39,780 nucleotides of DNA from Methanobacteriota archaeon (GTDB lineage Archaea > Thermoplasmatota > Poseidoniia > MGIII > CG-Epi1): NCBI GenBank assembly GCA_016845825.1, contig JAERSJ010000134.1, positions 1 to 39,780 on the forward strand, written 5' to 3'. Below are positions 9,119 to 17,640 of the stretch, in pieces (positions within the stretch are counted from its first letter, which is position 1; every line of letters begins with the position of its first letter). The notes beneath the pieces are model-generated. The model worked only from the letters and a program-made list of their open reading frames with translations. It did no database searches and was not told where the DNA came from. A program made the translations under genes and the position numbers.

Positions 9119-11518
9119 TTACAGACGACGTGATATCAGTGCTATGCCGATAACTGCCATCACACCTAGTACTATTCCGAAGCCAGGTGTTTCTTCATCA
9201 TCTCCAGAGTAAGGAGTAGATGTTTCAGATTCTGTTGAGTCTCCAACTATTACTTTTCCAACCATTTGCATTCCAACATGTGGCTCACAGATGTAGTGGA
9301 AGGTTGTTGCTTCTGTAAAAGTATGTCTGAAATCAACAGTCTTTGCTGTCTCTCCACTGTAAATTCCTCCTTCTTTCCTCATTTGATCTCCCTCTGAAGA
9401 AATTTCGGCAACATTGTGTAGATCAGCTGAATCTGTCCATTGCCAGCATACAGTTTCTCCTACCTTGATAGTTAGAGAAGCTGGGCTGTAAGCATATCCT
9501 GTAGAGTCAAGGCCTATGACATGATCGCATGTAGGCATTGAATCTTCTTCCTTAGGCTCTTCTTCCTTGACCGGCATCAATACCTTGTCAATGACATGAA
9601 TAACTCCATTGCTAACAGGAACATCTGCAATGATTACGGTTGCATCGTTTACTGAGACTGTGTCACCTATCATGAATGAGAGTTTATCGCTGCTAAGAGC
9701 TGTAGCTTCCATTCCATCTGTTAAATCTGATGACATGACCTTTCCACTAACAACGTGCATTAGCAAAATATCTGCAAGTGCAGCTATTTTTTCATCTGTA
9801 TCATAATCATCAAGATTAATTCCTGCTGCAGTAAATGCTTCATCAGTTGGAGCGAATACTGTGAAAGGACCTTCTCCTTTCAATGTGGTAGTCAAATTAG
9901 CTTTCTCTAAAGCTGCAACCAACGATGTGTGAATAGTTGTAGCTGCCGCCGTAGTTGGAATATCAACTGAAGGAATCCAAGACTTATCGCAAGTATCTGC
10001 TGTCTTAGTTACATCTACAGTGTGGCTAACCGGATCATAGCATATCTCACCTGCTGGTGGAATCATTACTTTATCGATAACGTGAATTACTCCATTACTA
10101 ACTGGGACATTTGCTAGAATAACATTAGCTCCGTTAACTGATACATTGCCTTCAGATATACTGAAAACTAGAGTACCGCCATTTAGTGCGGTGGCCATCA
10201 TTCCGTTTGAAAGGTCGGTTGACATTACTTTTCCGCTAACTACGTGATAAGTTAGAATGTTTGCAAGCGTGTCTGCGTCGAAATCATCTAAGCTAATTCC
10301 TGCTGCTGTGAAAGCTGCATCAGAAGGTGCAAATACTGTGAAAGGACCTTCTCCTTTCAATGCAGTGGTCAAATTAGCTTTCTCTAGAGCTGCGACCAAT
10401 GATGTGTGAATGGTTGTAGCTGCTGCTGTAGTTGGAATATCAACTGAAGGAATCCACATTTCATCGCAGGTTTCTTCTGTTTTTGACAAATCTACAGTGT
10501 GTGTATCCATGTCATAGCAGATTTCTCCAACCGGAGGCGTTACAGTTGTAAGTGAAGGAGGCATCAGAACTTTATCGATAATGTGAATAATTCCGTTAGA
10601 AGTTTCAACATTTGCACTAGTAACTGTTGCATCACCGTTTAGAACTACAGTGTCTTCACCGTAAAAATTAACGGTTATAGGTTCTTGAATTAAGGTATTA
10701 ACTTCCATTCCATCTGAAAGATCACTTGACATTACACTTCCCATTGTAACATGGTAAGATAGAATCATAGCTAGGGTTGCATTTTCTTCATCAGTATCAA
10801 AGTCGCTTAAATTCAAACCCATTTCTTCAAAAGCTGAATCTGTAGGTGCAAATACTGTATATGGTCCGTCACCTGAAAGTACGCCTACTAAGTTTGCATG
10901 AGATAATGCTGCAACCAATGAAGTGTGTTCACCAGTAGAAACTGCAGTTGCTGGGATGTTAGGTAGTGTAACTGTTTCAGTAAGTGTAAATTCACCTATC
11001 ATATTTGAGTGTACAGTACAGTAGTAACTCAAAGTATCATCAACTGTGAAACCATCTTCAAACGAAATTGTAAAAGTTTCTGAACCTGCTATGCCTGAGT
11101 TACTTGACCCGTCTCCAGTCAATGTGATTTTGGCACTAGATTCTTGCTCGTAACCAGAATCACTGATGTAGAATGGATGGCTTGTAGCTCCGTTAAGTCT
11201 GTGAAAAGTGTACGTGTTTGTAATGTCTAATTCGCTGATTTCGGTAGTTCCTTCAGAATCTGCGTAAAATTCATAGTGAGGTTCAGACATTGAACCTCCG
11301 CTAACATATACATGAGTGACATCGTCACCTTCTTCGGCACTAGCTCCGTAGCTAGATTGATCTATACCAACGCTCAAAGCCAACATGATTACGAGAGGCG
11401 TAAACATGAAAGGAGCGTAATCTTTCATAATTTTCAAAACTGTGAAAACCGTAAAAACCGCCATAGCGGCAACGGCAGGCACTAGTCTGATAATTTGTTC
11501 AACAATTGTTGCATTCAT
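9119..11518 (-). CDS. Membrane-anchored copper protein: cupredoxin, three fasciclin (FAS1) domains, cupredoxin
   Basis: 799 residues. Two N-terminal hydrophobic segments (~11-28, ~36-52) lead into a first cupredoxin-like domain (~65-185) with YYCTVHSNMIGEF at its Cys/His/Met loop. Three FAS1 domains follow (~189-320, ~359-492, ~518-655), each with TVFAP(T/S)D and a terminal NG(I/V)IH(I/V)IDKV. A second cupredoxin (~675-775) has LHNV and YICEPHVGMQM as type-1 copper ligands. A hydrophobic tail preceded by TPGFG and ending SRRL anchors the C-terminus. FAS1 domains usually mediate adhesion and cupredoxins carry electrons. FAS1 domains 2 and 3 are near-identical in DNA, so one is a recent copy. 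A possible function is a tethered electron donor to the oxidase CuA encoded nearby; this is inference. Confidence 0.88.
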   Translation of the reverse strand: MNATIVEQIIRLVPAVAAMAVFTVFTVLKIMKDYAPFMFTPLVIMLALSVGIDQSSYGASAEEGDDVTHVYVSGGSMSEPHYEFYADSEGTTEISELDITNTYTFHRLNGATSHPFYISDSGYEQESSAKITLTGDGSSNSGIAGSETFTISFEDGFTVDDTLSYYCTVHSNMIGEFTLTETVTLPNIPATAVSTGEHTSLVAALSHANLVGVLSGDGPYTVFAPTDSAFEEMGLNLSDFDTDEENATLAMILSYHVTMGSVMSSDLSDGMEVNTLIQEPITVNFYGEDTVVLNGDATVTSANVETSNGIIHIIDKVLMPPSLTTVTPPVGEICYDMDTHTVDLSKTEETCDEMWIPSVDIPTTAAATTIHTSLVAALEKANLTTALKGEGPFTVFAPSDAAFTAAGISLDDFDADTLANILTYHVVSGKVMSTDLSNGMMATALNGGTLVFSISEGNVSVNGANVILANVPVSNGVIHVIDKVMIPPAGEICYDPVSHTVDVTKTADTCDKSWIPSVDIPTTAAATTIHTSLVAALEKANLTTTLKGEGPFTVFAPTDEAFTAAGINLDDYDTDEKIAALADILLMHVVSGKVMSSDLTDGMEATALSSDKLSFMIGDTVSVNDATVIIADVPVSNGVIHVIDKVLMPVKEEEPKEEDSMPTCDHVIGLDSTGYAYSPASLTIKVGETVCWQWTDSADLHNVAEISSEGDQMRKEGGIYSGETAKTVDFRHTFTEATTFHYICEPHVGMQMVGKVIVGDSTESETSTPYSGDDEETPGFGIVLGVMAVIGIALISRRL
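9857..9979 (-). repeat. Internal duplication in the fasciclin gene, copy 2
   Basis: This segment matches 10334-10456 closely at DNA level at an exact offset of 477 bp (159 codons), covering the start of a FAS1 domain and the linker before it. It shows an in-frame tandem duplication of one FAS1-plus-linker unit. Confidence 0.8.
10334..10456 (-). repeat. Internal duplication in the fasciclin gene, copy 1
   Basis: Partner of 9857-9979. Differences are mainly third-position changes, so the duplication is either young or homogenised by gene conversion. The linker with paired Cys residues (GEICYD ... CD.(M/S)WIPSVDIPTT) is part of the repeated unit. Confidence 0.8.
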
Positions 11519-11538
11519 AACCTATTCTGTGCGGGAAG

Positions 11539-11547
11539 TTATTTAAA
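11539..11547 (-). promoter_or_regulatory. TATA-like box for the fasciclin/cupredoxin gene
   Basis: TTTAAATAA on the minus strand is centred 25 nt before the ATG at 11518, implying a leaderless mRNA. It lies in the 83-nt gap after the peptidase gene, so the fasciclin gene has its own promoter. Confidence 0.6.
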
Positions 11548-11601
11548 AGTTAATAAACTGGTGACTAACTATTGATTACTAGTGCCAATTATCTGGAAAT
11601 T

Positions 11602-13026
11602 CTACTTTTGTCGACGATAATCGGCAATACTTTTAACGGCTGCGGACATACATTTGGTCACTTTTTTAGCTGTAGGAATGTGTAATTTTTCATCCGGACC
11701 GTGAGCGTTACCGCCAGGCCCTCCAGCTCCAGTAATAATGAATTTAGAATCACTGTATCGGGCTTGTAACATTGCCATCACAGGAATTGTTCCACCTATG
11801 TATAGGTTCATTGAGGTATTTCCATAAAATTCACGACAGGCTTTCTCTAAATCATTGGAAACTGAATCTGGTAACTTTGGTGAAAGAAATCCATCTGCTA
11901 CTTCAGTCATTTCAGCTGTAACATGAGCTCCGTTTGGAGGATTATCTTCTAATAATTTCTGAACTTTAGAAGCAATTAATGAAGCATCCAAGCCAGGTGG
12001 AGTTCTGATCGAAATTTTCAAATCTGTGTTAGTCCTTAGCACATTACCTGCAGAATGTATTGGAGGAATGCCGTCGGCCCCTATAACCGAAAGGCTTGGT
12101 TTAAGATTCATAGTGATGAAAATATCTAAAGGGTCTTCAACTTGCTTCTTCACGCCTTTTAGAAGTGGAAAATCTTTCAAATCTTTGCCCTTCATCTTTA
12201 CTATTTGGGAACAGGTATCTTTCATTTCTGAAGTTACTTCTCTATGCAGCCATTCAGGCAAAATTTCTCCTGTATTTTCATCTTCTATTCGTGATAATAA
12301 TTGCCTTGCTAGTCTAAATGAAGAAGGCATAACGCCACTTCCGTGACCTGAATGGACCCCTACTGATGACACTTTGACAGAGAGAGTACCTGCTACTATT
12401 CCTCTAAGGCTTTGTGTAACCCAGAGTCGGTCATAATCCATTCCTCCAGTATCCAAAACAATAACTAAATCTGGAATGCCTAGCTGAGGTTTGAGCTCGT
12501 CCAAGTATAATTCTAAATCCGGAGAACCACTTTCTTCACCTGTTTCGATAAGAAATCGACAAGTAGGGTGAGAAAGCCCTTGTTCTTGCAGTCCTAAAAC
12601 AGATAAGACACCCGCATATCCTCCATAGCCATCATCTACACTTCCTCTGCCATAAAGCCAATTATCCTCTACTACAGGTTTCCATGGGCCTTTTCCTTCA
12701 GACCAACCTGTAGCCTCAGGTTGCTTATCTAAATGAGAATAAAATAAAATCTCACCTTCCGCGTCTCCATCAATTGTAACTAGAAGGACTGGAGACCTGC
12801 CGCTCAATCTATGAACTGAAACACTCGTTCTTTCCAGAGGTAAACTTTTGACCCATGAGATAAAGGTCTCAATTGCTGCATCCAAATACCCATTTTCCTC
12901 CCAATCTGAATCAAATGAAGGTGATAGCGCAGGAATCTCTATGAATTCACAAAGACTTGGTAATGCTGACTCATCCCATTTTTTGTCAATGAATTCTGAG
13001 AGTCTTGAAAAGTCTAAAGATTTCAT
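11602..13026 (-). CDS. M20 family metallopeptidase (dipeptidase / DapE / ArgE-like)
   Basis: A 474-residue zinc amidohydrolase that trims dipeptides or N-acyl amino acids in the cytosol. The dinuclear metal site is visible: YSHLD (His98), GRGSVDDGYG (Asp131), the catalytic and metal-binding pair in ETGEESGS (Glu164/Glu165), LDTGG (Asp192) and NAHGPDEKLHIP near the C-terminus. An inserted dimerisation (lid) domain with GVHSGHGSG fills the middle. The length fits the PepV/CNDP-like branch rather than DapE (about 375). There is no signal peptide. It starts 3 nt after the stop of the C-type lectin gene, so the two are probably co-transcribed. That is consistent with a peptide-scavenging lifestyle, but the exact substrate cannot be read from sequence. 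Confidence 0.9.
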   Translation of the reverse strand: MKSLDFSRLSEFIDKKWDESALPSLCEFIEIPALSPSFDSDWEENGYLDAAIETFISWVKSLPLERTSVSVHRLSGRSPVLLVTIDGDAEGEILFYSHLDKQPEATGWSEGKGPWKPVVEDNWLYGRGSVDDGYGGYAGVLSVLGLQEQGLSHPTCRFLIETGEESGSPDLELYLDELKPQLGIPDLVIVLDTGGMDYDRLWVTQSLRGIVAGTLSVKVSSVGVHSGHGSGVMPSSFRLARQLLSRIEDENTGEILPEWLHREVTSEMKDTCSQIVKMKGKDLKDFPLLKGVKKQVEDPLDIFITMNLKPSLSVIGADGIPPIHSAGNVLRTNTDLKISIRTPPGLDASLIASKVQKLLEDNPPNGAHVTAEMTEVADGFLSPKLPDSVSNDLEKACREFYGNTSMNLYIGGTIPVMAMLQARYSDSKFIITGAGGPGGNAHGPDEKLHIPTAKKVTKCMSAAVKSIADYRRQK

Positions 13027-13029
13027 AAA

Positions 13030-14859
13030 TCAATGCCTTTCTTTTCTACTGTAAACAATTATTGAGATTGATAACAAAGCTAAAGCGAAATTGAAACCAG
13101 GAATATTTCCATCTTCTGTAACTTCCTTAAGGATTTGCGAAGATGAACAACCTTCAATATCAACAGATTCTCCTACAGGAGTTCCTGGACATCTGTCGCT
13201 GTCATCATCGATTCCATCGTTATCATCATCCATATCATTTTCATCCAAAATTCCATCATTATCATCATCCTCATCAAATTGATCTACAATCCCATCATTA
13301 TCTGCATCTGGATCTCCCTCTTCCTTCAAAATCTCATTTCTTTCGTCATCAGTTAATGGAGTTGCTTTAACATAAGTTAAAACATCTGTTTCATTCTTAT
13401 CATCCCAAATCCATTGAGGTATAAGTGCCTCATAGTGATTGGTACCGTTCATCTCAAATTCTACAACTATTCCGGTCCAGTCGAGATGGCACCGATTATC
13501 ATTCAGAACCTTATCAAAACCCCAAACTTCTAAACAATCTTCAGGGCCTGCCTCGTTAGGCTCTCCTTCTGCCCAGAACTCATTACTGAAATTTTCACCA
13601 GTTACCCATTCCCAACCATCGGCAGGTTCCTGGTAATTTGGATTATCCATATTGTGAAATCCTCCAAGCCAATAAGATTGACCATCTAGCAATGAAAAAA
13701 TCAATTCCGCCTCTTCCTTACTAGTTATGGTCGCAAGATGGCCATTGACTCCTTCGTACGTTAATGTTTCGGCGTATTCTACTGCTTCGTGCCAGTCATA
13801 TGCAGCATAATTTGGAAATCCTTGCCCAAAAGTTGCTTCCAATTTGCCAACTGTACCATTCTCAGCAGAAAATCCAATCCAGCCATAGGGGGGTTTGTAA
13901 TAATTATCAGTTTCATGTGGCCAAACATTTGTACTTTCTGATTCAATATTTGTAAAAACCTCACCATAGCCTAACCCAAAGTGAAAGTTTGTTTCCTTGC
14001 CCTTGAAGTCTTCATCAGGCCATTCAAATGTCAAAGTGTGATTCCCAGGAGTATGAGAACTGTTTGGAAAAGAAACGTGCATCCATTGTCCAATCCATAA
14101 TCTATCATCAGAATTATCAGAAAAACTGCCCAATAGACTTGAAGTAGGCCCTACACTCTCAAACTCCCAATCATCCCATACTGCATTAATGCCGTTAATT
14201 GCAAGAACAGGCCCCTCTGAAACTACTTCTTCAGGTTGATTATAATGATCGTTTAACATTTCATGATGAATCGCACCTATTTTTTCAGCTGATGAATCGC
14301 TACTTCCAATTGATTCATTTACATTCAGAATGCGTTGAGACATTAAACCTCTAGGAACTCCATCTATCATCGATTCAATTATGAAATTATCGCGAACCCA
14401 ACTTACCATTTCCAAGGTAATTAAGTTATCAAAAGTGGCATTTTCATTAATTAATACTTTAGCTTTACCATCATATGAAGTTGTTAAATTAGAAATAGTT
14501 TTTAGTGCATCATCTGCATCTACTGTGCCATTTGCTACATCGTCTATTATAATGCTAACATCTTTCCTGTATTGCTCATCTAAAATAAATAACTGATAAT
14601 TTTTTACCAATAATTTTCTGAAAGTTTCCGATTCTTCATTGGAATATTCTCTTCGCATGTACACATGACCTGAGAATTCTTCAGTATCATTTCCGTCATA
14701 ATTCTTTAGATCTAGTTCATGTAAATTAAAATCATATTGCAAAAAAGGTTGGTACTCATAATATTCTTCATCATATTCTGCGCTATAGTTCGGGGTGAAA
14801 AAAAGTACACCTGAAACAACTGACGCGACTAAAAACAAAGCTACAAATGCTCTCGACAT
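13030..14859 (-). CDS. Exported surface protein with C-type lectin domain, thrombospondin type-3-like repeats and C-terminal anchor
   Basis: 609 residues. An N-terminal signal or anchor (~1-22) is followed by an acidic unrecognised region (~25-350). The C-type lectin-like domain (~355-475) shows GHLATITS, YWLGG, WAEGEPNEAG, DCLE and the final Cys of RCHLDW; the EPN motif is the one linked to mannose-type sugar binding in animal lectins. Calcium-type repeats follow, DxDxDGIxD units at ~513-560 (thrombospondin type-3-like), ending in a Cys-containing CPGTPVGESVDIEGC segment. The C-terminus is IPGFNFALALL plus a hydrophobic helix and KERH, close to the archaeal PGF-CTERM sorting tail. It is probably a calcium-dependent glycan-binding surface protein. 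It is first gene of a pair with the M20 peptidase and has its own TATA box. Confidence 0.85.
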   Translation of the reverse strand: MSRAFVALFLVASVVSGVLFFTPNYSAEYDEEYYEYQPFLQYDFNLHELDLKNYDGNDTEEFSGHVYMRREYSNEESETFRKLLVKNYQLFILDEQYRKDVSIIIDDVANGTVDADDALKTISNLTTSYDGKAKVLINENATFDNLITLEMVSWVRDNFIIESMIDGVPRGLMSQRILNVNESIGSSDSSAEKIGAIHHEMLNDHYNQPEEVVSEGPVLAINGINAVWDDWEFESVGPTSSLLGSFSDNSDDRLWIGQWMHVSFPNSSHTPGNHTLTFEWPDEDFKGKETNFHFGLGYGEVFTNIESESTNVWPHETDNYYKPPYGWIGFSAENGTVGKLEATFGQGFPNYAAYDWHEAVEYAETLTYEGVNGHLATITSKEEAELIFSLLDGQSYWLGGFHNMDNPNYQEPADGWEWVTGENFSNEFWAEGEPNEAGPEDCLEVWGFDKVLNDNRCHLDWTGIVVEFEMNGTNHYEALIPQWIWDDKNETDVLTYVKATPLTDDERNEILKEEGDPDADNDGIVDQFDEDDDNDGILDENDMDDDNDGIDDDSDRCPGTPVGESVDIEGCSSSQILKEVTEDGNIPGFNFALALLSISIIVYSRKERH

Positions 14860-14880
14860 AATAATGTGTTAGCCTTACGG

Positions 14881-14888
14881 TATTTATA
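14881..14888 (-). promoter_or_regulatory. TATA box for the lectin-peptidase operon
   Basis: TATAAATA on the minus strand is centred 25.5 nt before the ATG at 14859. It lies in the 77-nt divergent gap shared with the oxidase operon promoter. Confidence 0.65.
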
Positions 14889-14906
14889 GAGTGTTGCTAA
14901 ACAAAC

Positions 14907-14914
14907 TATAATAA
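14907..14914 (+). promoter_or_regulatory. TATA box for the ctaA-ctaB-cox operon
   Basis: TATAATAA is centred 26.5 nt before the ATG of ctaA at 14937, giving a leaderless start. It sits only about 20 bp from the opposed TATA box of the lectin gene, so the two promoters may interfere or be co-regulated. Confidence 0.65.
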
Positions 14915-14936
14915 GCGGAGTCGACCGTAAAATTCT

Positions 14937-15974
14937 ATGGTACCTTGGTATCGCTCATATATTGTTCCTTTCGGACTAGCTTTTATTGCTTTTCTGATTA
15001 TTACGACAGGAGGTTGGATTCGGATAAATGATGCCGGAGAGAGCTGTCCAGATTGGCCTACTTGTTTCGGTACTTGGGGGTTTGATGTTTCTGCAGAAGA
15101 GCAAGAAGAATGGTGGAATGAAAATCCTGATGAAATAGACTCTCGAGGAGGAACTCATAGATACACTACTTACCAAATCTTTACTGAATGGGCCCATAGG
15201 GCTTTGGTAGGAGTAATAGGCATCCTAGTAGCATATAGCCATTATACTGCTTGGTCTCTCAAAGATAAAATTGGTACTAGAGTTTACAAAATACATTTTG
15301 TATCTAGTATGTTTCTAATTATGCAAGCTATTTTAGGATACATAACGGTTGATTTAGATAATGCTCCATGGACTGTATCATTACATCTGTTTATGGCCCT
15401 TATTTTTACTATTTCATTGATTACAGTCGGATTTGTGTGGTGGCAGGAACAAAACGGATTACCAGATTATTTTAAAGTTAAAAAAATAAGTAATAAATTA
15501 AAACAATATATTTGGTACTTGTGTCTAGTTGTACTTATTCAACTAATGATAGGAGCATATCTCTCAACAAGCTATCATAGGGCTGCTTGTGATATTGGAT
15601 TTTACAAAGGATGGCCACTATGTCAGGGTTCGATTTTACCTGTATTGGAACAATTCGGAATTATACTAAATTATGGTCATAGATTATCTGCTATTATTGT
15701 AGGTGGGATGCTTTTATACGTAGAAAGAGAAGCGCGAAATGAATTTGAAGGTTCAAAATCGGTTGTAGAAAGAATGCTGAAAGTTACTGGTTTATTTTAT
15801 TTTACGAATATAATTTTGGGTGGTTTGTACGTGATTACTGCAGTTGATGGCGTATTTCTTGGTTGGCTATCGCTGATACATTTACTTGTAGGGGCTTGTG
15901 TATTCTTGACGCTAGCAACAACATATTTACTAATTAATTTAAGCAAATTCAAGGAAACAAATGACTCAAACTAA
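14937..15974 (+). CDS. ctaA: Haem A synthase CtaA (COX15)
   Basis: Oxidises the C8 methyl of haem O to the formyl of haem A for the terminal oxidase. 345 residues and eight predicted TM segments, as in the family. The four haem-ligand histidines are present in their two-fold arrangement: His87 (EWAHR), His150, His248 (YGHR) and His315. The first outside loop has the Cys pair Cys37/Cys43 (SCPDWPTC) of the Bacillus-type enzyme, and a second pair (Cys218, Cys229) lies in the matching loop of the other half. The glycine-rich TTGGWIRINDAG entry is typical. First gene of the oxidase operon, overlapping ctaB by 14 bp. Confidence 0.95.
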   Translation: MVPWYRSYIVPFGLAFIAFLIITTGGWIRINDAGESCPDWPTCFGTWGFDVSAEEQEEWWNENPDEIDSRGGTHRYTTYQIFTEWAHRALVGVIGILVAYSHYTAWSLKDKIGTRVYKIHFVSSMFLIMQAILGYITVDLDNAPWTVSLHLFMALIFTISLITVGFVWWQEQNGLPDYFKVKKISNKLKQYIWYLCLVVLIQLMIGAYLSTSYHRAACDIGFYKGWPLCQGSILPVLEQFGIILNYGHRLSAIIVGGMLLYVEREARNEFEGSKSVVERMLKVTGLFYFTNIILGGLYVITAVDGVFLGWLSLIHLLVGACVFLTLATTYLLINLSKFKETNDSN

Positions 15975-16869
15975 ACCATCACTACTGAAAATCTATTGGA
16001 TTTTAATGAAACCTAGAGTCGTTTTCTTGTTACAAGTGACTGCACTCTGCGGAATTTTTACTTATGATTTTAGTGAGGGATATGATGATGGAAGAAACTA
16101 CATAGACAGTATCTGGACGTCCTTAGTCGTTTTACTTGGAGGAACGATGGCTAGTGGAGGGTCTATGGCAGTAAATATGTGGTATGAAAGAGATATTGAC
16201 CCCTTGATGGAAAGGACTGAAAATAGACCGATCCAATCTGGTTTTATCTCTGCTGAACATGCCCTATTGTTTGGAATTGCAATATCATGTGCAGGAGTTG
16301 CACTTGTAACTTTCATGACTAATATTAACGCAGGAATCATAACTGCTGCGAGTGCTTTATTTTACACAATAGTATACACAATGCTTCTCAAACGAAGAAC
16401 CCCTCAGAATATTGTAATTGGAGGTTTAGCAGGTTCAACACCTCCAGCAATTGGGTGGGTTGCAGCTTCCGATAGTGTGTATGAATTACTGCCTTGGCTA
16501 ATGGTATTGACAATCTTTCTTTGGACCCCTGCACACTTTTGGGCTTTAACACTGTCTAAGAGACGTGATTATGGAGAAGCTGGAGTACCAATGCTCTCAG
16601 TAGTAAGAGGAGAAGACACAACTAGAAAATATATTTTGCTGTATTGTATATGTTTAGTGTTAAACTCAATTTCTATAATTGTGAATGGAAATACCGGATT
16701 AATATTTTTAATTTCAGGAATTAGCCTTTCTGTGTATTTTGCATACCTTGCTCAAACCTTAACAAAAACCAAATCTGAAGACGATGCGTGGAAGTTATTT
16801 AAATTTTCAAACATATACCTTTTTACTTTCTTTATTTTACTTGTTTTAGATACTGCATATACTGTGTAA
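15961..16869 (+). CDS. ctaB: Haem O synthase CtaB (protoheme IX farnesyltransferase)
   Basis: A UbiA-family membrane prenyltransferase that attaches farnesyl to haem B to give haem O, the substrate of CtaA. 302 residues and about nine hydrophobic segments. The prenyl-diphosphate/Mg motif is NMWYERDIDPLMERTENRP (from Asn72). The second conserved loop carries LTLSKRRDYGEAGVPML. The start overlaps the end of ctaA by 14 bp, which suggests translational coupling. CtaA plus CtaB show that the oxidase uses haem A. Confidence 0.95.
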   Translation: MTQTKPSLLKIYWILMKPRVVFLLQVTALCGIFTYDFSEGYDDGRNYIDSIWTSLVVLLGGTMASGGSMAVNMWYERDIDPLMERTENRPIQSGFISAEHALLFGIAISCAGVALVTFMTNINAGIITAASALFYTIVYTMLLKRRTPQNIVIGGLAGSTPPAIGWVAASDSVYELLPWLMVLTIFLWTPAHFWALTLSKRRDYGEAGVPMLSVVRGEDTTRKYILLYCICLVLNSISIIVNGNTGLIFLISGISLSVYFAYLAQTLTKTKSEDDAWKLFKFSNIYLFTFFILLVLDTAYTV

Positions 16870-16894
16870 TCGTACTTATCTTTAATAATGCCAT

Positions 16895-16903
16895 TCTATA
16901 TAC
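16895..16903 (+). promoter_or_regulatory. Possible internal TATA box before coxB
   Basis: TCTATATAC lies about 34 nt upstream of the ATG at 16933 and would start an mRNA about 8 nt before it. It suggests that the structural subunits can be transcribed without ctaAB. It also overlaps the possible longer coxB reading frame from 16888, so it argues for the shorter start. Confidence 0.4.
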
Positions 16904-16932
16904 AAAGAATACTTTACTTTAAAAGGCAAAAA

Positions 16933-17640
16933 ATGTCCATAATCAGTGACTTAATTTACTTCGACAACCCAGCAATATGGGATAGTTTCGGAGGCACCAG
17001 CTCGGGTATTGGTGGGCTGACATGGCAAATGTTTATTTGGTCTGTAATTGTTGGACTCTTGGTAATCACTTGGCTGATATACAACTTAATTTTCTTTAGA
17101 CACAAAGAAGGCGATCCTGAGCCGAAAGATGCTCTGAAAGCTGGAGTTTTTCCTCACGAAAGAGGAGATGTTAAAATTGAATTAACATGGACGATAGCTC
17201 CTCTAATTTTAGTAGCTTGGCTTACTTTCCTATCATTGGCTCCTTTGGATTACATGTGGGACATTCCAGATAATGAAGATGCTGATGTCACCGTAGATGT
17301 TACTGCAGGATCTTGGTACTGGGGATTTGAATATGCCAATAATTATGAAAAACCTGAAGAATTTACAAAGTGCTCTTCAAACATCAATTGTCTAGAAGTA
17401 CCTGCAAATAGTATAATTCGTTTTAATATTACCTCTCAAGATGTTTTACACGCTTTTTACCTTCCCGATATGGGGATTAAACAAGATGCAGTTCCTGGAT
17501 TAGACACAGCTACATGGGTTGATACTAGCATGGTAACTGCCAGAGATGAACCTTACAGAATTTACTGCACTGAATACTGCGGAAATAGCCATTCTATGAT
17601 GCTAGCTGAAATTTATGTCACAGAGGTGAACAATGCTTAG
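16933..17640 (+). CDS. coxB: Cytochrome c oxidase subunit II (CuA subunit)
   Basis: Accepts electrons at the binuclear CuA centre and passes them to subunit I. Two TM helices (about residues 30-52 and 86-106) precede an external cupredoxin domain. All CuA ligands are visible: His in VLHAFYLP, then CTEYCGNSHSMM with both Cys, the backbone Glu, His and Met. The canonical GIKQDAVPG strand is present. An extra Cys pair (KCSSNINC) lies in the outer domain and could form a disulfide. There is no fused cytochrome c domain. I start it at the ATG at 16933 (235 aa); an upstream in-frame ATG at 16888 would add 15 basic residues. Its 3' end overlaps coxA by 8 bp. Confidence 0.94.
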   Translation: MSIISDLIYFDNPAIWDSFGGTSSGIGGLTWQMFIWSVIVGLLVITWLIYNLIFFRHKEGDPEPKDALKAGVFPHERGDVKIELTWTIAPLILVAWLTFLSLAPLDYMWDIPDNEDADVTVDVTAGSWYWGFEYANNYEKPEEFTKCSSNINCLEVPANSIIRFNITSQDVLHAFYLPDMGIKQDAVPGLDTATWVDTSMVTARDEPYRIYCTEYCGNSHSMMLAEIYVTEVNNA

